From positions 1 through 61,380 of the forward strand of contig CALBNV010000063.1 in NCBI GenBank assembly GCA_937896895.1: 61,380 nt of DNA. The letters are read 5' to 3'. The first letter of the stretch is position 1; every line of letters starts with the position of its first letter. Source of the stretch: an uncultured Bacteroidales bacterium (GTDB lineage Bacteria > Bacteroidota > Bacteroidia > Bacteroidales > F082). The notes under the pieces were generated by a model. That model saw only the letters and a program-made list of their open reading frames with translations, did no database searches and was not told the origin of the DNA. Below are positions 1 through 7,283 of the stretch, piece by piece. A program made the translations under genes and the position numbers.

Positions 1-103
1 TTAATGTGTTGTTGACGACAGCTATCAGCCCTGACTTGTCAACATACTCGCTGTTCCGCGCACCTTGGAATGCCTCATTACCTTTATTAATATACGTACC
101 CAT
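1..103 (-). CDS. AAA-ATPase-like protein, N-terminal fragment (cut by window edge)
   Basis: Only the first 34 codons are in the window; the gene runs off the left edge. The start reads MGTYINKGNEAFQGARNSEY followed by VDKSGLIAVVNNTL. This matches the conserved opening of the Bacteroidota AAA-ATPase-like / PD-(D/E)XK nuclease family (often annotated DUF1703), where the YVDKTGLI motif precedes a Walker A. The family is abundant in multiple copies in gut Bacteroidales and its biological role is not settled. A TATTTTTG -7 box lies at 127-134. The call rests on the N-terminal motif only; ATPase and nuclease parts are not visible. Confidence 0.7.
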   Translation of the reverse strand, partial: MGTYINKGNEAFQGARNSEYVDKSGLIAVVNNTL

Positions 104-126
104 TTCACGAAAAGTTTTTATTCCTG

Positions 127-134
127 CAAAAATA
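127..134 (-). promoter_or_regulatory. -7 promoter box for the AAA-ATPase-like gene
   Basis: The minus strand reads TATTTTTG, matching the Bacteroidota TAnnTTTG -7 consensus, 23 bases before the start codon at 103. No clear -33 box is seen. Confidence 0.5.
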
Positions 135-290
135 CACTTTATTTTCCGTCCGCGGATTTATTTGGAAGAAATATTTTTCATTTGATTTTGATTGTGTGCA
201 CGGATTGTTGCGACTTTGTCATGCACAATTACGATTTGTGATTCAACGAAAACGAAACACCATCCACAGAAGATACCGGCAAAATGGTTG

Positions 291-530
291 TTACAGGATC
301 GTGTAATAAACCAGTCTCAAATTCTGAATGACGCTCTCGTCCGCTTCGTCTGAGAAAGACAATGTAATAACGCCATACGGCTGTTCCACCAGCACGCCGG
401 ACACGGTGCTCATTTGTTCCTCGTCAACCTTCTAAGTGCGGGTGGGCGACATGGCATCCGGTTTACAATCGATCATTACCTTGCCAAACGCGATGGCTAA
501 CAATCCTATTTTTGTGTTTGCAGTTTTCAT
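291..530 (-). pseudogene. small protein of about 79 codons interrupted by an in-frame TAG
   Basis: It starts with ATG at 530, 24 bp after the last permease of the efflux operon. Thirty-two codons (MKTANTKIGLLAIAFGKVMI... ending SPTRT) lead to a TAG at 432-434. The same frame then stays open for 46 more codons (KVDEEQMSTVSGVLVEQPYG...) to a TAA at 291-293. The second half looks like genuine protein, so a single nonsense mutation is the simplest reading. The N-terminus is hydrophobic and followed by a Cys, loosely like a short secreted protein or lipoprotein. No family is recognised. Alternatives are a real 32-residue peptide, or stop-codon readthrough. Confidence 0.45.
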
Positions 531-554
531 ATTCAAGCTATTGATCCGTTATCG

Positions 555-1709
555 TCATGCTTGTCGTTTCTTGAATGTACAGATGGCAAGGGCCCATAAC
601 ACTCCGCATTGGGTCGCCAAAATTCCCAACGGACGCAAGATGTCTATCAGTCCCGCCCCCTTCATATAAACACTTCTCAGTGCCACGACAAGATAGTGGG
701 CGGGATTGATGATATTGAGTTGCTGCATCCATTCCACCATACTCTCTGACGGAGTGAGAGACCCCGACATATACTGTGATATCATGAGGAAAGATACTAT
801 TATGAGAAATGCCTGCATCGGATTGGATGTCAGGTTGTTGACAAAAATAGCAAAAGCCGGTACACCCAAAATATAAAGGGAATAAATGATACAAATCAAC
901 CACCATGAGTCCACATCGGGCATACCGTATGCCAGATTTGATATGATCAGAGTGATGGTCATCGCCACCAAGCCCGCAATATAACAAGAAAGGATCTTTG
1001 ATGCCACCAACGCCCACGGTCTCAATGGGCAGACATTCATCATTTCCGACACGCCGCTGACCTCTTCGTTAAGCATCGAGCTTATGGACACATTGCTGCA
1101 AACGGCAAAGGCGACACCGAACAAAGCGACCGACACCATGAACAACAAATAATCCATGTTAGGATTATACAGGTTGAGTTCGCGTATGACCTCTTTTTTC
1201 GCCTGCAAGTCTATACCTTGCTGTTTGAAATACTTAGAAACGGTTGTCACGACAGATGTCTGTACTATTTTCGTTCCAAGAAGACCTTTCGTTATATCCA
1301 CCGCTTTGACAGACAACTGCACTTTCTGCCGGTTGGAGGAGTAATAACTGCTTTCCAGACCTTTTGGGAAGAGCACGATGCAATCGATATCACCTTTCTC
1401 CATCAAATCAAACGCCTCATCGTATGTGGTGCGACTGGCGGTCAGCGTTACTCGTCCCGAATGGTCAAGCCCATCCGTCAGCATGGCGGACAGTGCGGAA
1501 TGGTCGTCATCAACCACGGCGACATTGACATTCTTCACGTCAAAATTATATATACGCGAAATGACGAGGATGGTTAAAACCGGATAAAGAATCAACAGCA
1601 TCACAAGAATCTTGTTGCGGAACAACTGCCGCAGTTCCTTCTCAATAAGAGCCGATATGCCGATTAGTGAGTTTTTCATCTGCTCAAGCGTTTTAGTTTG
1701 AAATGGCAA
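555..1709 (-). CDS. ABC-2 type transporter permease (YbhR/YhhJ-like)
   Basis: This is an inner-membrane subunit of a tripartite ABC exporter. The 384 residues show a first membrane helix at about residues 28-50, a large periplasmic domain, and a C-terminal bundle of about five hydrophobic helices from about residue 185. This is the ABC2_membrane_3 layout of YbhS/YbhR and YhhJ. The start overlaps the upstream permease by 34 bp, so translation is probably coupled. It is the last intact gene of the operon. Substrates in related systems include cationic drugs and chaotropes, but the substrate here cannot be read from the sequence. Confidence 0.88.
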   Translation of the reverse strand: MPFQTKTLEQMKNSLIGISALIEKELRQLFRNKILVMLLILYPVLTILVISRIYNFDVKNVNVAVVDDDHSALSAMLTDGLDHSGRVTLTASRTTYDEAFDLMEKGDIDCIVLFPKGLESSYYSSNRQKVQLSVKAVDITKGLLGTKIVQTSVVTTVSKYFKQQGIDLQAKKEVIRELNLYNPNMDYLLFMVSVALFGVAFAVCSNVSISSMLNEEVSGVSEMMNVCPLRPWALVASKILSCYIAGLVAMTITLIISNLAYGMPDVDSWWLICIIYSLYILGVPAFAIFVNNLTSNPMQAFLIIVSFLMISQYMSGSLTPSESMVEWMQQLNIINPAHYLVVALRSVYMKGAGLIDILRPLGILATQCGVLWALAICTFKKRQA

Positions 1710-2746
1710 GCCAATGAAATCACTATGGTCGATATTGATATTATCAACGCCTCCTTAACAACATAAACTGCATCCACCCCCTGAATGAGCAGTTTTCTCA
1801 TGGCATCTACATACCAGCGCACATAGACGAAGCCACTGATTGTCTGTCCCCATTCCGGCAGGTTCTCCGCCGGGATAATCACACCTCCGAAATAGATAAC
1901 CGGCATGATGATTCCTCCCCAGCAAATGGCGAATGCGTTCGCCTGGTTAGATGTCACAAGGGCAATGTAAACCCCGAGACGCATCGTCGTGAAGATATAA
2001 AGGGCGGAAATGAGGAAGATGACGAAGTAGGAGCCTCTGACTGGTATTCCTGTTGTCAAGATGCCCATGGTCATGGTGATGCCACCGGCCAACAAACCGA
2101 GGACGGAGTACGGTATCGATTTGCCGAAATAAAAGGCATTTATGCTCACGGGAGACAGGGTGACAGAGTCAATTGTTCCGAACTCTTTCTCCCGCACCAA
2201 CGAAGAGGATGTCAGTACCAGTATGATTATCAAAACGACAAAAGCGATAATGCCCGGTTGGAAGGAATAAGCGCTGATCAGCCGCGGGTTGTACAACATC
2301 CTGTATGAGATTAAGTCGTCGCTTTCTCCCGACAACTCGGCCTCAATAACCGTCCGTATGTATAGGCTTGCGGCACTGCCCATCATACAGTTGGAGACAT
2401 CGGCGGCTATCTGTACTGAATGCGATTGTTCATAATCTGTATCAAAAACAATGGCAGCGTTCACCTCATTGACGCGCATCATTTTCTCCGCCTCGGCAAG
2501 GTCGTTGACATAGCCTTTGAAACGGAACACGGGATTGTTCTCAAACCGTGAAATAAGGCTTCTGCTTGCTTCGCTATGATGAGGGACCACAGCCACCACC
2601 TTGACTGTTCTCACATCCGTGGACAGAATAAGGCTAAAAGCCACAGAGAGTATCACGGGGCCGATGACCACGATGAAGAAGGTTCCCCTGTCGCGGAGGA
2701 TATGCCTCCACTCCTTACGTATTATGGTCAATAATAACGATGTCAT
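1676..2746 (-). CDS. ABC-2 type transporter permease (YbhS-like)
   Basis: This 356-residue membrane protein has the same topology as the following gene: one N-terminal helix (about residues 22-43), a periplasmic domain of about 130 residues, then roughly five helices. The motif SLVREKEFGTIDSVTLSPVS is characteristic of ABC-2 exporter permeases of the YbhS/YbhR type. It overlaps the ATPase gene upstream by 4 bp (ATGA type) and the next permease by 34 bp. The two permeases probably form a heterodimer driven by the double ATPase encoded at 2743-4176. Confidence 0.88.
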   Translation of the reverse strand: MTSLLLTIIRKEWRHILRDRGTFFIVVIGPVILSVAFSLILSTDVRTVKVVAVVPHHSEASRSLISRFENNPVFRFKGYVNDLAEAEKMMRVNEVNAAIVFDTDYEQSHSVQIAADVSNCMMGSAASLYIRTVIEAELSGESDDLISYRMLYNPRLISAYSFQPGIIAFVVLIIILVLTSSSLVREKEFGTIDSVTLSPVSINAFYFGKSIPYSVLGLLAGGITMTMGILTTGIPVRGSYFVIFLISALYIFTTMRLGVYIALVTSNQANAFAICWGGIIMPVIYFGGVIIPAENLPEWGQTISGFVYVRWYVDAMRKLLIQGVDAVYVVKEALIISISTIVISLACHFKLKRLSR

Positions 2747-4176
2747 TGCCCTGTTTGCGTTACTTGTTCAAACACCTCATAGAAATCGGAGTCACCCTCC
2801 TTGACCCGTTTTCGCAGGTCTCCCATCGCCTTGATGACGCCATCCACCATGATGCATTGGCGGTCGCACCACAGCACCTCTTCCATATTGTGCGTCACCA
2901 CAATGATGGTCGTTCCGCGTGCCGCCACAGCGCGTATGATGTCCCATATCTGTTTTCGAGCGACAACATCCACGCCGCTGGTGGGTTCGTCCAAGAACAA
3001 CACGGCGGGGTCGTGCATCATCGCCGCCGCAAAGCTGACACGTCTCTTCCAGCCCAAAGGCAACCCTCCGAACAGACGGTCGGCATAGTCCGCCAAACCT
3101 AATCTTCTTAGGCATTCGCCTGTCCGATAGTCCGCCTCCTTTTTGCCTATACCATATAGACCTGCCGCCAGACGCAAGTTCTCGCGCACGGTCAAGTCAG
3201 TAGGCAGACAGTCACGCTGACTGACATAACCGATGTGGAACTTGATTTTTTCATAATCCTTATCTAAGTCAATACCTGCAATCTTGCCCGTGCCGGAGGT
3301 GGGTTTGGACAGTCCGCACAGCATACGGATAGCGGTTGTCTTACCGGCTCCGTTCGCCCCGAGGAAACCGAAGATTTCACCCTTGCATACGTGAAAACTG
3401 ATATGATCGACGGCGGTAAAATTGCCGAAACACTTGGTCAGCCCCTCCACCTCTATCATGTTCTCCTGCTTGAGTTGGTCGTTGGTGTCACAAACGGCTC
3501 TTCCCTCAGGCGGCAGAATCTCTGACGGCTTGCCCACACGCACTATCTTTCCTTCCTCCATCAACGCTGCGCGGTCGCACATCATTATCTCGTTGCGGTA
3601 AGGAGAGGAGAGGATGATGGTCGTTCCAAACTGCTCGTTCAGCAGTTTCAAACAGTCTATCATATCCTGGCGCGATGTGGCGTCTATACCGGTAGTCGGT
3701 TCGTCCAACATCAGCAGGCGTGGTTTATTAATCAAGGCACAGCAAAGTGCCAGTTTCTGCTTCATGCCGCCGGACAGGTTGCGCGCCAGACGGTCGGAGA
3801 ACGGAGCCAGATAGCGGTAGATTGGTTCAATCATCGGGTCGTTCCCGTCAAACGGGAGCCCGAACAAATCGGTATGGAAACGGATATTCTCTTCCACCGA
3901 GAGATCCGTATAAAGGGAGAACGTGGAGGGCACAAAACCGATGAGTTTGCGTATCTCCCGCTTATCCTTTACTATATCAAAACCAAAAATGTCGGCACTG
4001 CCGTTGTCGGGTTTGGTCAGCGTACATAAGATACGTTCCAAGGTCGTTTTTCCTGCGCCGTCGGCACCATAGATGCCAAACTTCTCCCCTTCGGCAATGT
4101 CAAGACAAACTCCGTCAAGAGCCGTGACTTTACCAAAATGTTTTGACAACCCTTGTATGCTGACCGAACCGTCCAT
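2743..4176 (-). CDS. ABC transporter ATP-binding protein with two nucleotide-binding domains (YbhF-like)
   Basis: It powers the exporter. The 477 residues hold two ABC domains in tandem. Domain 1 has the Walker A GADGAGKTT (residues 37-45), signature LSGGMKQ and Walker B LLMLDEP. Domain 2 has the Walker A GANGAGKTT, Walker B VLFLDEP and the variant signature LPLGWKRRV in place of LSGGQ. The aberrant Walker A (GxDGAGKTT) and the LPLG signature are both typical of the YbhF family, which supports the assignment. It is separated from the membrane-fusion gene by a 39-bp CTCTAAA repeat array and overlaps the permease downstream. A cytoplasmic, membrane-associated protein is expected. Confidence 0.92.
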   Translation of the reverse strand: MDGSVSIQGLSKHFGKVTALDGVCLDIAEGEKFGIYGADGAGKTTLERILCTLTKPDNGSADIFGFDIVKDKREIRKLIGFVPSTFSLYTDLSVEENIRFHTDLFGLPFDGNDPMIEPIYRYLAPFSDRLARNLSGGMKQKLALCCALINKPRLLMLDEPTTGIDATSRQDMIDCLKLLNEQFGTTIILSSPYRNEIMMCDRAALMEEGKIVRVGKPSEILPPEGRAVCDTNDQLKQENMIEVEGLTKCFGNFTAVDHISFHVCKGEIFGFLGANGAGKTTAIRMLCGLSKPTSGTGKIAGIDLDKDYEKIKFHIGYVSQRDCLPTDLTVRENLRLAAGLYGIGKKEADYRTGECLRRLGLADYADRLFGGLPLGWKRRVSFAAAMMHDPAVLFLDEPTSGVDVVARKQIWDIIRAVAARGTTIIVVTHNMEEVLWCDRQCIMVDGVIKAMGDLRKRVKEGDSDFYEVFEQVTQTGQ

Positions 4177-4215
4177 CTCTCTAAACTCTAAACTCTAAAC
4201 TCTAAACTCTACACT
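4177..4215 (-). repeat. heptamer array (GAGTTTA units) between operon genes
   Basis: On the coding (minus) strand four to five GAGTTTA units fill nearly the whole gap between the membrane-fusion stop codon and the ATPase start. The array ends GAGAG directly at the ATG, so it may also supply the purine-rich stretch for translation. It belongs to the stop-codon-adjacent repeat family described in the findings. Confidence 0.85.
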
Positions 4216-5119
4216 AAAAATACACTTCGCCGGCGATGCCCGCTTTCAGGTAACCGTCATTCTCCACGGTGATTTTCGCCTCATAGACGAGGTTGGAGCG
4301 CTCATCATCCGTCAGAATAGTCTTTGGAGTGAACTCGCTCTCGTCCGATATCCATACAATCGTCCCTTCATACTCGCGGGTGCTGTCTTTTCCGTAGTTG
4401 GCGATCACCTTCACTTTCTGCCCGACCGCGATGTCACGCAGTTGCGGTGAGGTGAAATAGGCGCGCAGATAGGCACTGTTGACATCCACTATTTTAAGCA
4501 CCGTACGACCCGCCACCGCTATCTCGCCTTCGGAGGCGTATTTGGCTGTCACCACACCGTCTATTGGTGAGATGATGTGACATTTCTCCATCAAGGTGCA
4601 AACGCCGTTTATCTGGGCATCAAGACTCTCCACATTGCCTGTGGTGGCATTATTTGTATTGACAATGGTGGCACGCGTGGCGGCAACCTGACTCTCCAAC
4701 ACGGCTATCTCCGTCTCGAGGTTCTCCTGCTGTTTGCGTGGAGCAGCACCGGACTCAACCAACCGCTTTGTGGTTTGCAGGTCTTCCTTCAACTTGGCAA
4801 TCTTCTGTTGCAAGGCGGCAGTCTGCACTTCCGCATCCGACTGCACCACGGCAGCCGCTCTTTTGGCCGCCTCGAGGTTGTCTTTCTGAACGGCGAAAGT
4901 GACCGTATCAGTCAGAGCCAATTCCTGACCTTTGACCACCTTGTCGCCCTCCTTGACGTAGAAGGCGAGAATCTTGCCGTTATTCTCCGCGCCAATACTG
5001 ACGGAAGGAAACTCAAACACTCCGTGTGCATCCGGCTTGATACCGTTGCAAGAAACAAAAGCCACGCTCATTACAAGGGCAATAGCCAATCTTAATGTTT
5101 TTGTCATAATCTTACTCAT
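4214..5119 (-). CDS. HlyD/AcrA-type periplasmic membrane-fusion lipoprotein (YbhG-like)
   Basis: It links the ABC exporter to the outer-membrane channel. The 301 residues begin with a signal sequence ending AFVSC, which suggests a lipidated Cys. A lipoyl/biotinyl half motif follows (GKILAFYVKEGDKVVKGQEL), then an alpha-helical hairpin rich in Ala, Gln, Lys and Glu (about residues 75-160), then the second half motif (HIISPIDGVVTAKYASEGE) and a beta-barrel domain. Its start overlaps the end of the TolC-family gene by 8 bp. A second ATG four codons in (5107) is an equally good start. Confidence 0.9.
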   Translation of the reverse strand: MSKIMTKTLRLAIALVMSVAFVSCNGIKPDAHGVFEFPSVSIGAENNGKILAFYVKEGDKVVKGQELALTDTVTFAVQKDNLEAAKRAAAVVQSDAEVQTAALQQKIAKLKEDLQTTKRLVESGAAPRKQQENLETEIAVLESQVAATRATIVNTNNATTGNVESLDAQINGVCTLMEKCHIISPIDGVVTAKYASEGEIAVAGRTVLKIVDVNSAYLRAYFTSPQLRDIAVGQKVKVIANYGKDSTREYEGTIVWISDESEFTPKTILTDDERSNLVYEAKITVENDGYLKAGIAGEVYF

Positions 5120-6425
5120 TAATTAATTCTTCATTATGGCCCATCGGGCGTTCAATCTTCTCCTGTCTATACAGGGCTTGCAGCAGTTCTATCTGATGGA
5201 TGCTCTTCTGCAACGAGGCGTGCGCCTCATCGTTTATCTTTTGCAACAGGTCGGAGGCATCAATAATGCCGCTTTCCAGCCGTTCTTCCGCTGCGACACG
5301 CACATCAGTGCGAAGCTGGAGTATCTCGGTGTCGTCTTCCAAGGTCTGACGAAGGAATTCTATTTCTTGACTAACGCCTGTATTGGCGAGACGGATTTTG
5401 AAATTCAGAAGGTCTCTCTGCAAATCCAGTTCATGCATCTGATTAGCAATCAACGTCTTGTCGTTTTTGCGAGTGTAAAGAGGACTAAGGTCGAACTTCA
5501 ACTGGACGCCCAAAAACGCATTGAAAGAGGGATTATGGTCTGTCAGCCCTTTAAAAATATTCCTTCCGGGATAACCATAATATGCATCAGCGAGAAAAAG
5601 AATTTTTGGTGACAAATCGACATTGAGTTTCTTCATTTTTAGTTCCAGTATCTTCTGGCTGCTCTCAATGAAAGCATATTCGGGACGCGAAGGAATGGTC
5701 TCCGGAACGGTCGGCACAATCAGTTCCTCTTTGCTCAAATCCATTGACGTCAACAGGGATAGCGACAGCCGGGAGGATGCAATATTGTTTTCTATCAACT
5801 TGATTTGCTGTCTTGCCTCTTTGACCTCGGCTTCCATTGATTTGATGTCCATCGTGGATACCTCACCTTCGTCAAAAATAGACTGCATCTTGGCGAGGTT
5901 GCTTTCTAACACTTGCATTCGGCATTGGGCTTGTTTGAGCCGTTCTTCAAGGAGCAAAATGGAGAAAAAGACCTCATCCACCTGACGTTGCAATTCATAA
6001 AAAGACACTTCCAATTCCGCCGCGTCTTTGTCGGCATTGGCTTGTGCCATCTTCTTGTAATATGTGGAGGCTCCACCGTCCCAGACAGACTGGGCAAGGG
6101 TAGCATTAATTTTGTATTGCCACGGTTGCTCATTTTTTCCTGCCATATCAATCATTTCACCTAACTTCCCCAATATTTCGCCAAGGTCTTTCGCATCCGT
6201 TGTATTACTCAACCAAGCTCCGCTACCTCCTATTTCCAAACGAGGCAGCCATGCGAGAGAGGCGTTGTGCACATTGCATTCCTTCGTGGCTTGGATAAGG
6301 TCATAACGGCTCACAAGCGGATAGTTCATACGGGCACTGTCCCTACATTGCTGAAGGGTGACCGCAGCGTTCGCGGAGAATGCGAAGGCCATAATAACCG
6401 AAAGAATGGTGCAGAATTTTCTCAT
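5112..6425 (-). CDS. TolC-family outer membrane efflux protein
   Basis: This is the outer-membrane channel of the exporter and the first gene of the operon. A signal peptide (MRKFCTILSVIMAFAFSANA) is followed by 410 residues with the long amphipathic helices and strand segments of the OEP fold in two repeats. Length (437 aa) is normal for the family. It is followed with short overlaps by the fusion protein, ATPase and two permeases, giving a complete tripartite pump in one transcript. Its leader contains the 45-bp element shared with the lipoprotein gene at 60053, so the operon may share control with that gene. Confidence 0.92.
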   Translation of the reverse strand: MRKFCTILSVIMAFAFSANAAVTLQQCRDSARMNYPLVSRYDLIQATKECNVHNASLAWLPRLEIGGSGAWLSNTTDAKDLGEILGKLGEMIDMAGKNEQPWQYKINATLAQSVWDGGASTYYKKMAQANADKDAAELEVSFYELQRQVDEVFFSILLLEERLKQAQCRMQVLESNLAKMQSIFDEGEVSTMDIKSMEAEVKEARQQIKLIENNIASSRLSLSLLTSMDLSKEELIVPTVPETIPSRPEYAFIESSQKILELKMKKLNVDLSPKILFLADAYYGYPGRNIFKGLTDHNPSFNAFLGVQLKFDLSPLYTRKNDKTLIANQMHELDLQRDLLNFKIRLANTGVSQEIEFLRQTLEDDTEILQLRTDVRVAAEERLESGIIDASDLLQKINDEAHASLQKSIHQIELLQALYRQEKIERPMGHNEELINE

Positions 6426-6455
6426 TGACTAACAGGGACTTCTATTTTTACTTTT

Positions 6456-6500
6456 CCACGCCGCCACTCCGGATTTCGCGAAGTCCACTGAACGAAATCC
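6456..6500 (-). repeat. 45-bp leader element, copy 1 (efflux operon 5' UTR)
   Basis: The minus strand begins GGATTTCGTTCAGTGGACTT and ends GGCGGCGTGG. By eye 40 of 45 bases match 59960-60004. GGATTTCG and CGAAATCC form an 8-bp stem around a 14-base loop. The element starts 18 bases after the -7 box and ends 30 bases before the TolC-family start codon, so it lies in the transcribed leader. Confidence 0.85.
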
Positions 6501-6518
6501 CAAATGAAAACGACCCTG

Positions 6519-6547
6519 CAAAGTTACACAATTTTCGTCATACACAA
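6519..6547 (-). promoter_or_regulatory. promoter of the efflux operon
   Basis: The minus strand has TAACTTTG at 6526-6519 as the -7 box and TTG at 6547-6545 as the -33 box, 18 bases apart. Transcription would begin near 6512 and run through the 45-bp element into the operon. The inverted repeat of the insertion-sequence relic begins only 8 bases upstream of the -33 box. Confidence 0.65.
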
Positions 6548-6592
6548 TGAAATTATTACTGTCCGATAAAACTTTGTTTTGAGGTCAAAAAT

Positions 6593-6626
6593 AAGGGCTG
6601 ATTTCTGTTTGGAAATTCAGCCCTTT
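6593..6626. other. hairpin inside the insertion-sequence relic
   Basis: GGGCTGATTTC and GAAATTCAGCCC pair (one unpaired base) around a short loop, flanked by AA on the left and a T-rich stretch on the right. It may be the leader hairpin or protective terminator of the element. A T-rich flank lies on both sides, so it could stop transcription either way. Confidence 0.5.
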
Positions 6627-6640
6627 GTGTTATTTTTGCT

Positions 6641-7027
6641 GTGCTAAAAAAAATAAAAATAACATCGGCAAAAGTACACATTTTTCCGGACAGCCGCTAT
6701 ATCGTGGCCATCTACCGCAAGAGATGGGAGATAGAGCTGCTGTTCAAGCAGATGAAGCAGAACTTCCCGCTGAAATACTTCTACGGCGAAAGCGCCAACG
6801 CCATCAAGATACAGATCTGGGTGACGCTCATCGCCAACCTGCTGCTGATGGTCATGCAGAAAAGGCTGAAACGGCAGTGAAGCTTCTCCGGACTGGCAAC
6901 GATGGTGAGAATCTCGCTGATGTATTACGTTGACTTCTACAGCCTTTTCAACAACCCCGAAAAGGACCGGGAGAATATCCTTTCTGAGGCATCTGAAAGG
7001 CCTCCCGAACTGACTCTTTTTGACTGA
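6641..7027 (+). pseudogene. IS4-family transposase, C-terminal remnant with nonsense mutation
   Basis: The fragment contains Y-x2-R-x3-E-x6-K (YRKRWEIELLFKQMK), the exact YREK signature of IS4-family DDE transposases, so the last catalytic Glu region is recognisable. The N-terminal two thirds, including both catalytic Asp residues, are missing. A TGA at 6878-6880 interrupts the frame (KRQ*SFSGLATMVRISLMYY); relatives usually have Trp here, so TGG to TGA is likely. The reading frame then continues to a natural stop at 7025-7027 after PPELTLFD. The gene is clearly dead. Confidence 0.85.
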
Positions 7028-7242
7028 GGGGGCTTGTATTCAGGCTATCACACACGCGTTTGATGAGAATCAATGGGTTGGAAATCCTTTTTGCCCGCTT
7101 TCAGTTTTTATCGGACTGCAATATTTTTTTATAGAAACCGGTGGAATCTCATTGGATGATTTTTTTGTCGTGCGATGTCGCCGATCTTTTGCGGATTTAG
7201 GCAAAACATTATAATTTTTCTTCACGCTTCAAATTATTTCAT

Positions 7243-7250
7243 TATCTTTG
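7243..7250 (+). promoter_or_regulatory. -7 promoter box of the TonB receptor operon
   Basis: TATCTTTG matches TAnnTTTG, 33 bases before the ATG at 7284. It would drive the receptor and probably the following genes to 16398, which are separated by at most about 60 bp. Confidence 0.6.
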
Positions 7251-7283
7251 CACGTTTTATTAATTTTTATAGCGAAATAAGAT

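Larger units (their letters stand above)
6555..7122 (+). mobile_element. relic of an IS4-family insertion sequence with both ends
   Basis: The left end ATTACTGTCCGATAAAACT (6555-6573) and right end AGTTTTTATCGGACTGCAAT (7103-7122) are imperfect inverted repeats: 17 of 19 positions match with one gap. Between them lies only the last third of a transposase gene and a leader hairpin. At about 570 bp it is far shorter than an intact element, so most of the transposase was lost by internal deletion. No target-site duplication is evident. It can no longer move by itself. Confidence 0.75.

Noticed and set aside
529..545. 17-base identity between 529-545 and 54647-54663 (CATATTCAAGCTATTGA)
   Set aside because: A 17-mer match is not very unlikely within 61 kb, and one copy lies in the ftsH/LUD overlap without a shared context.
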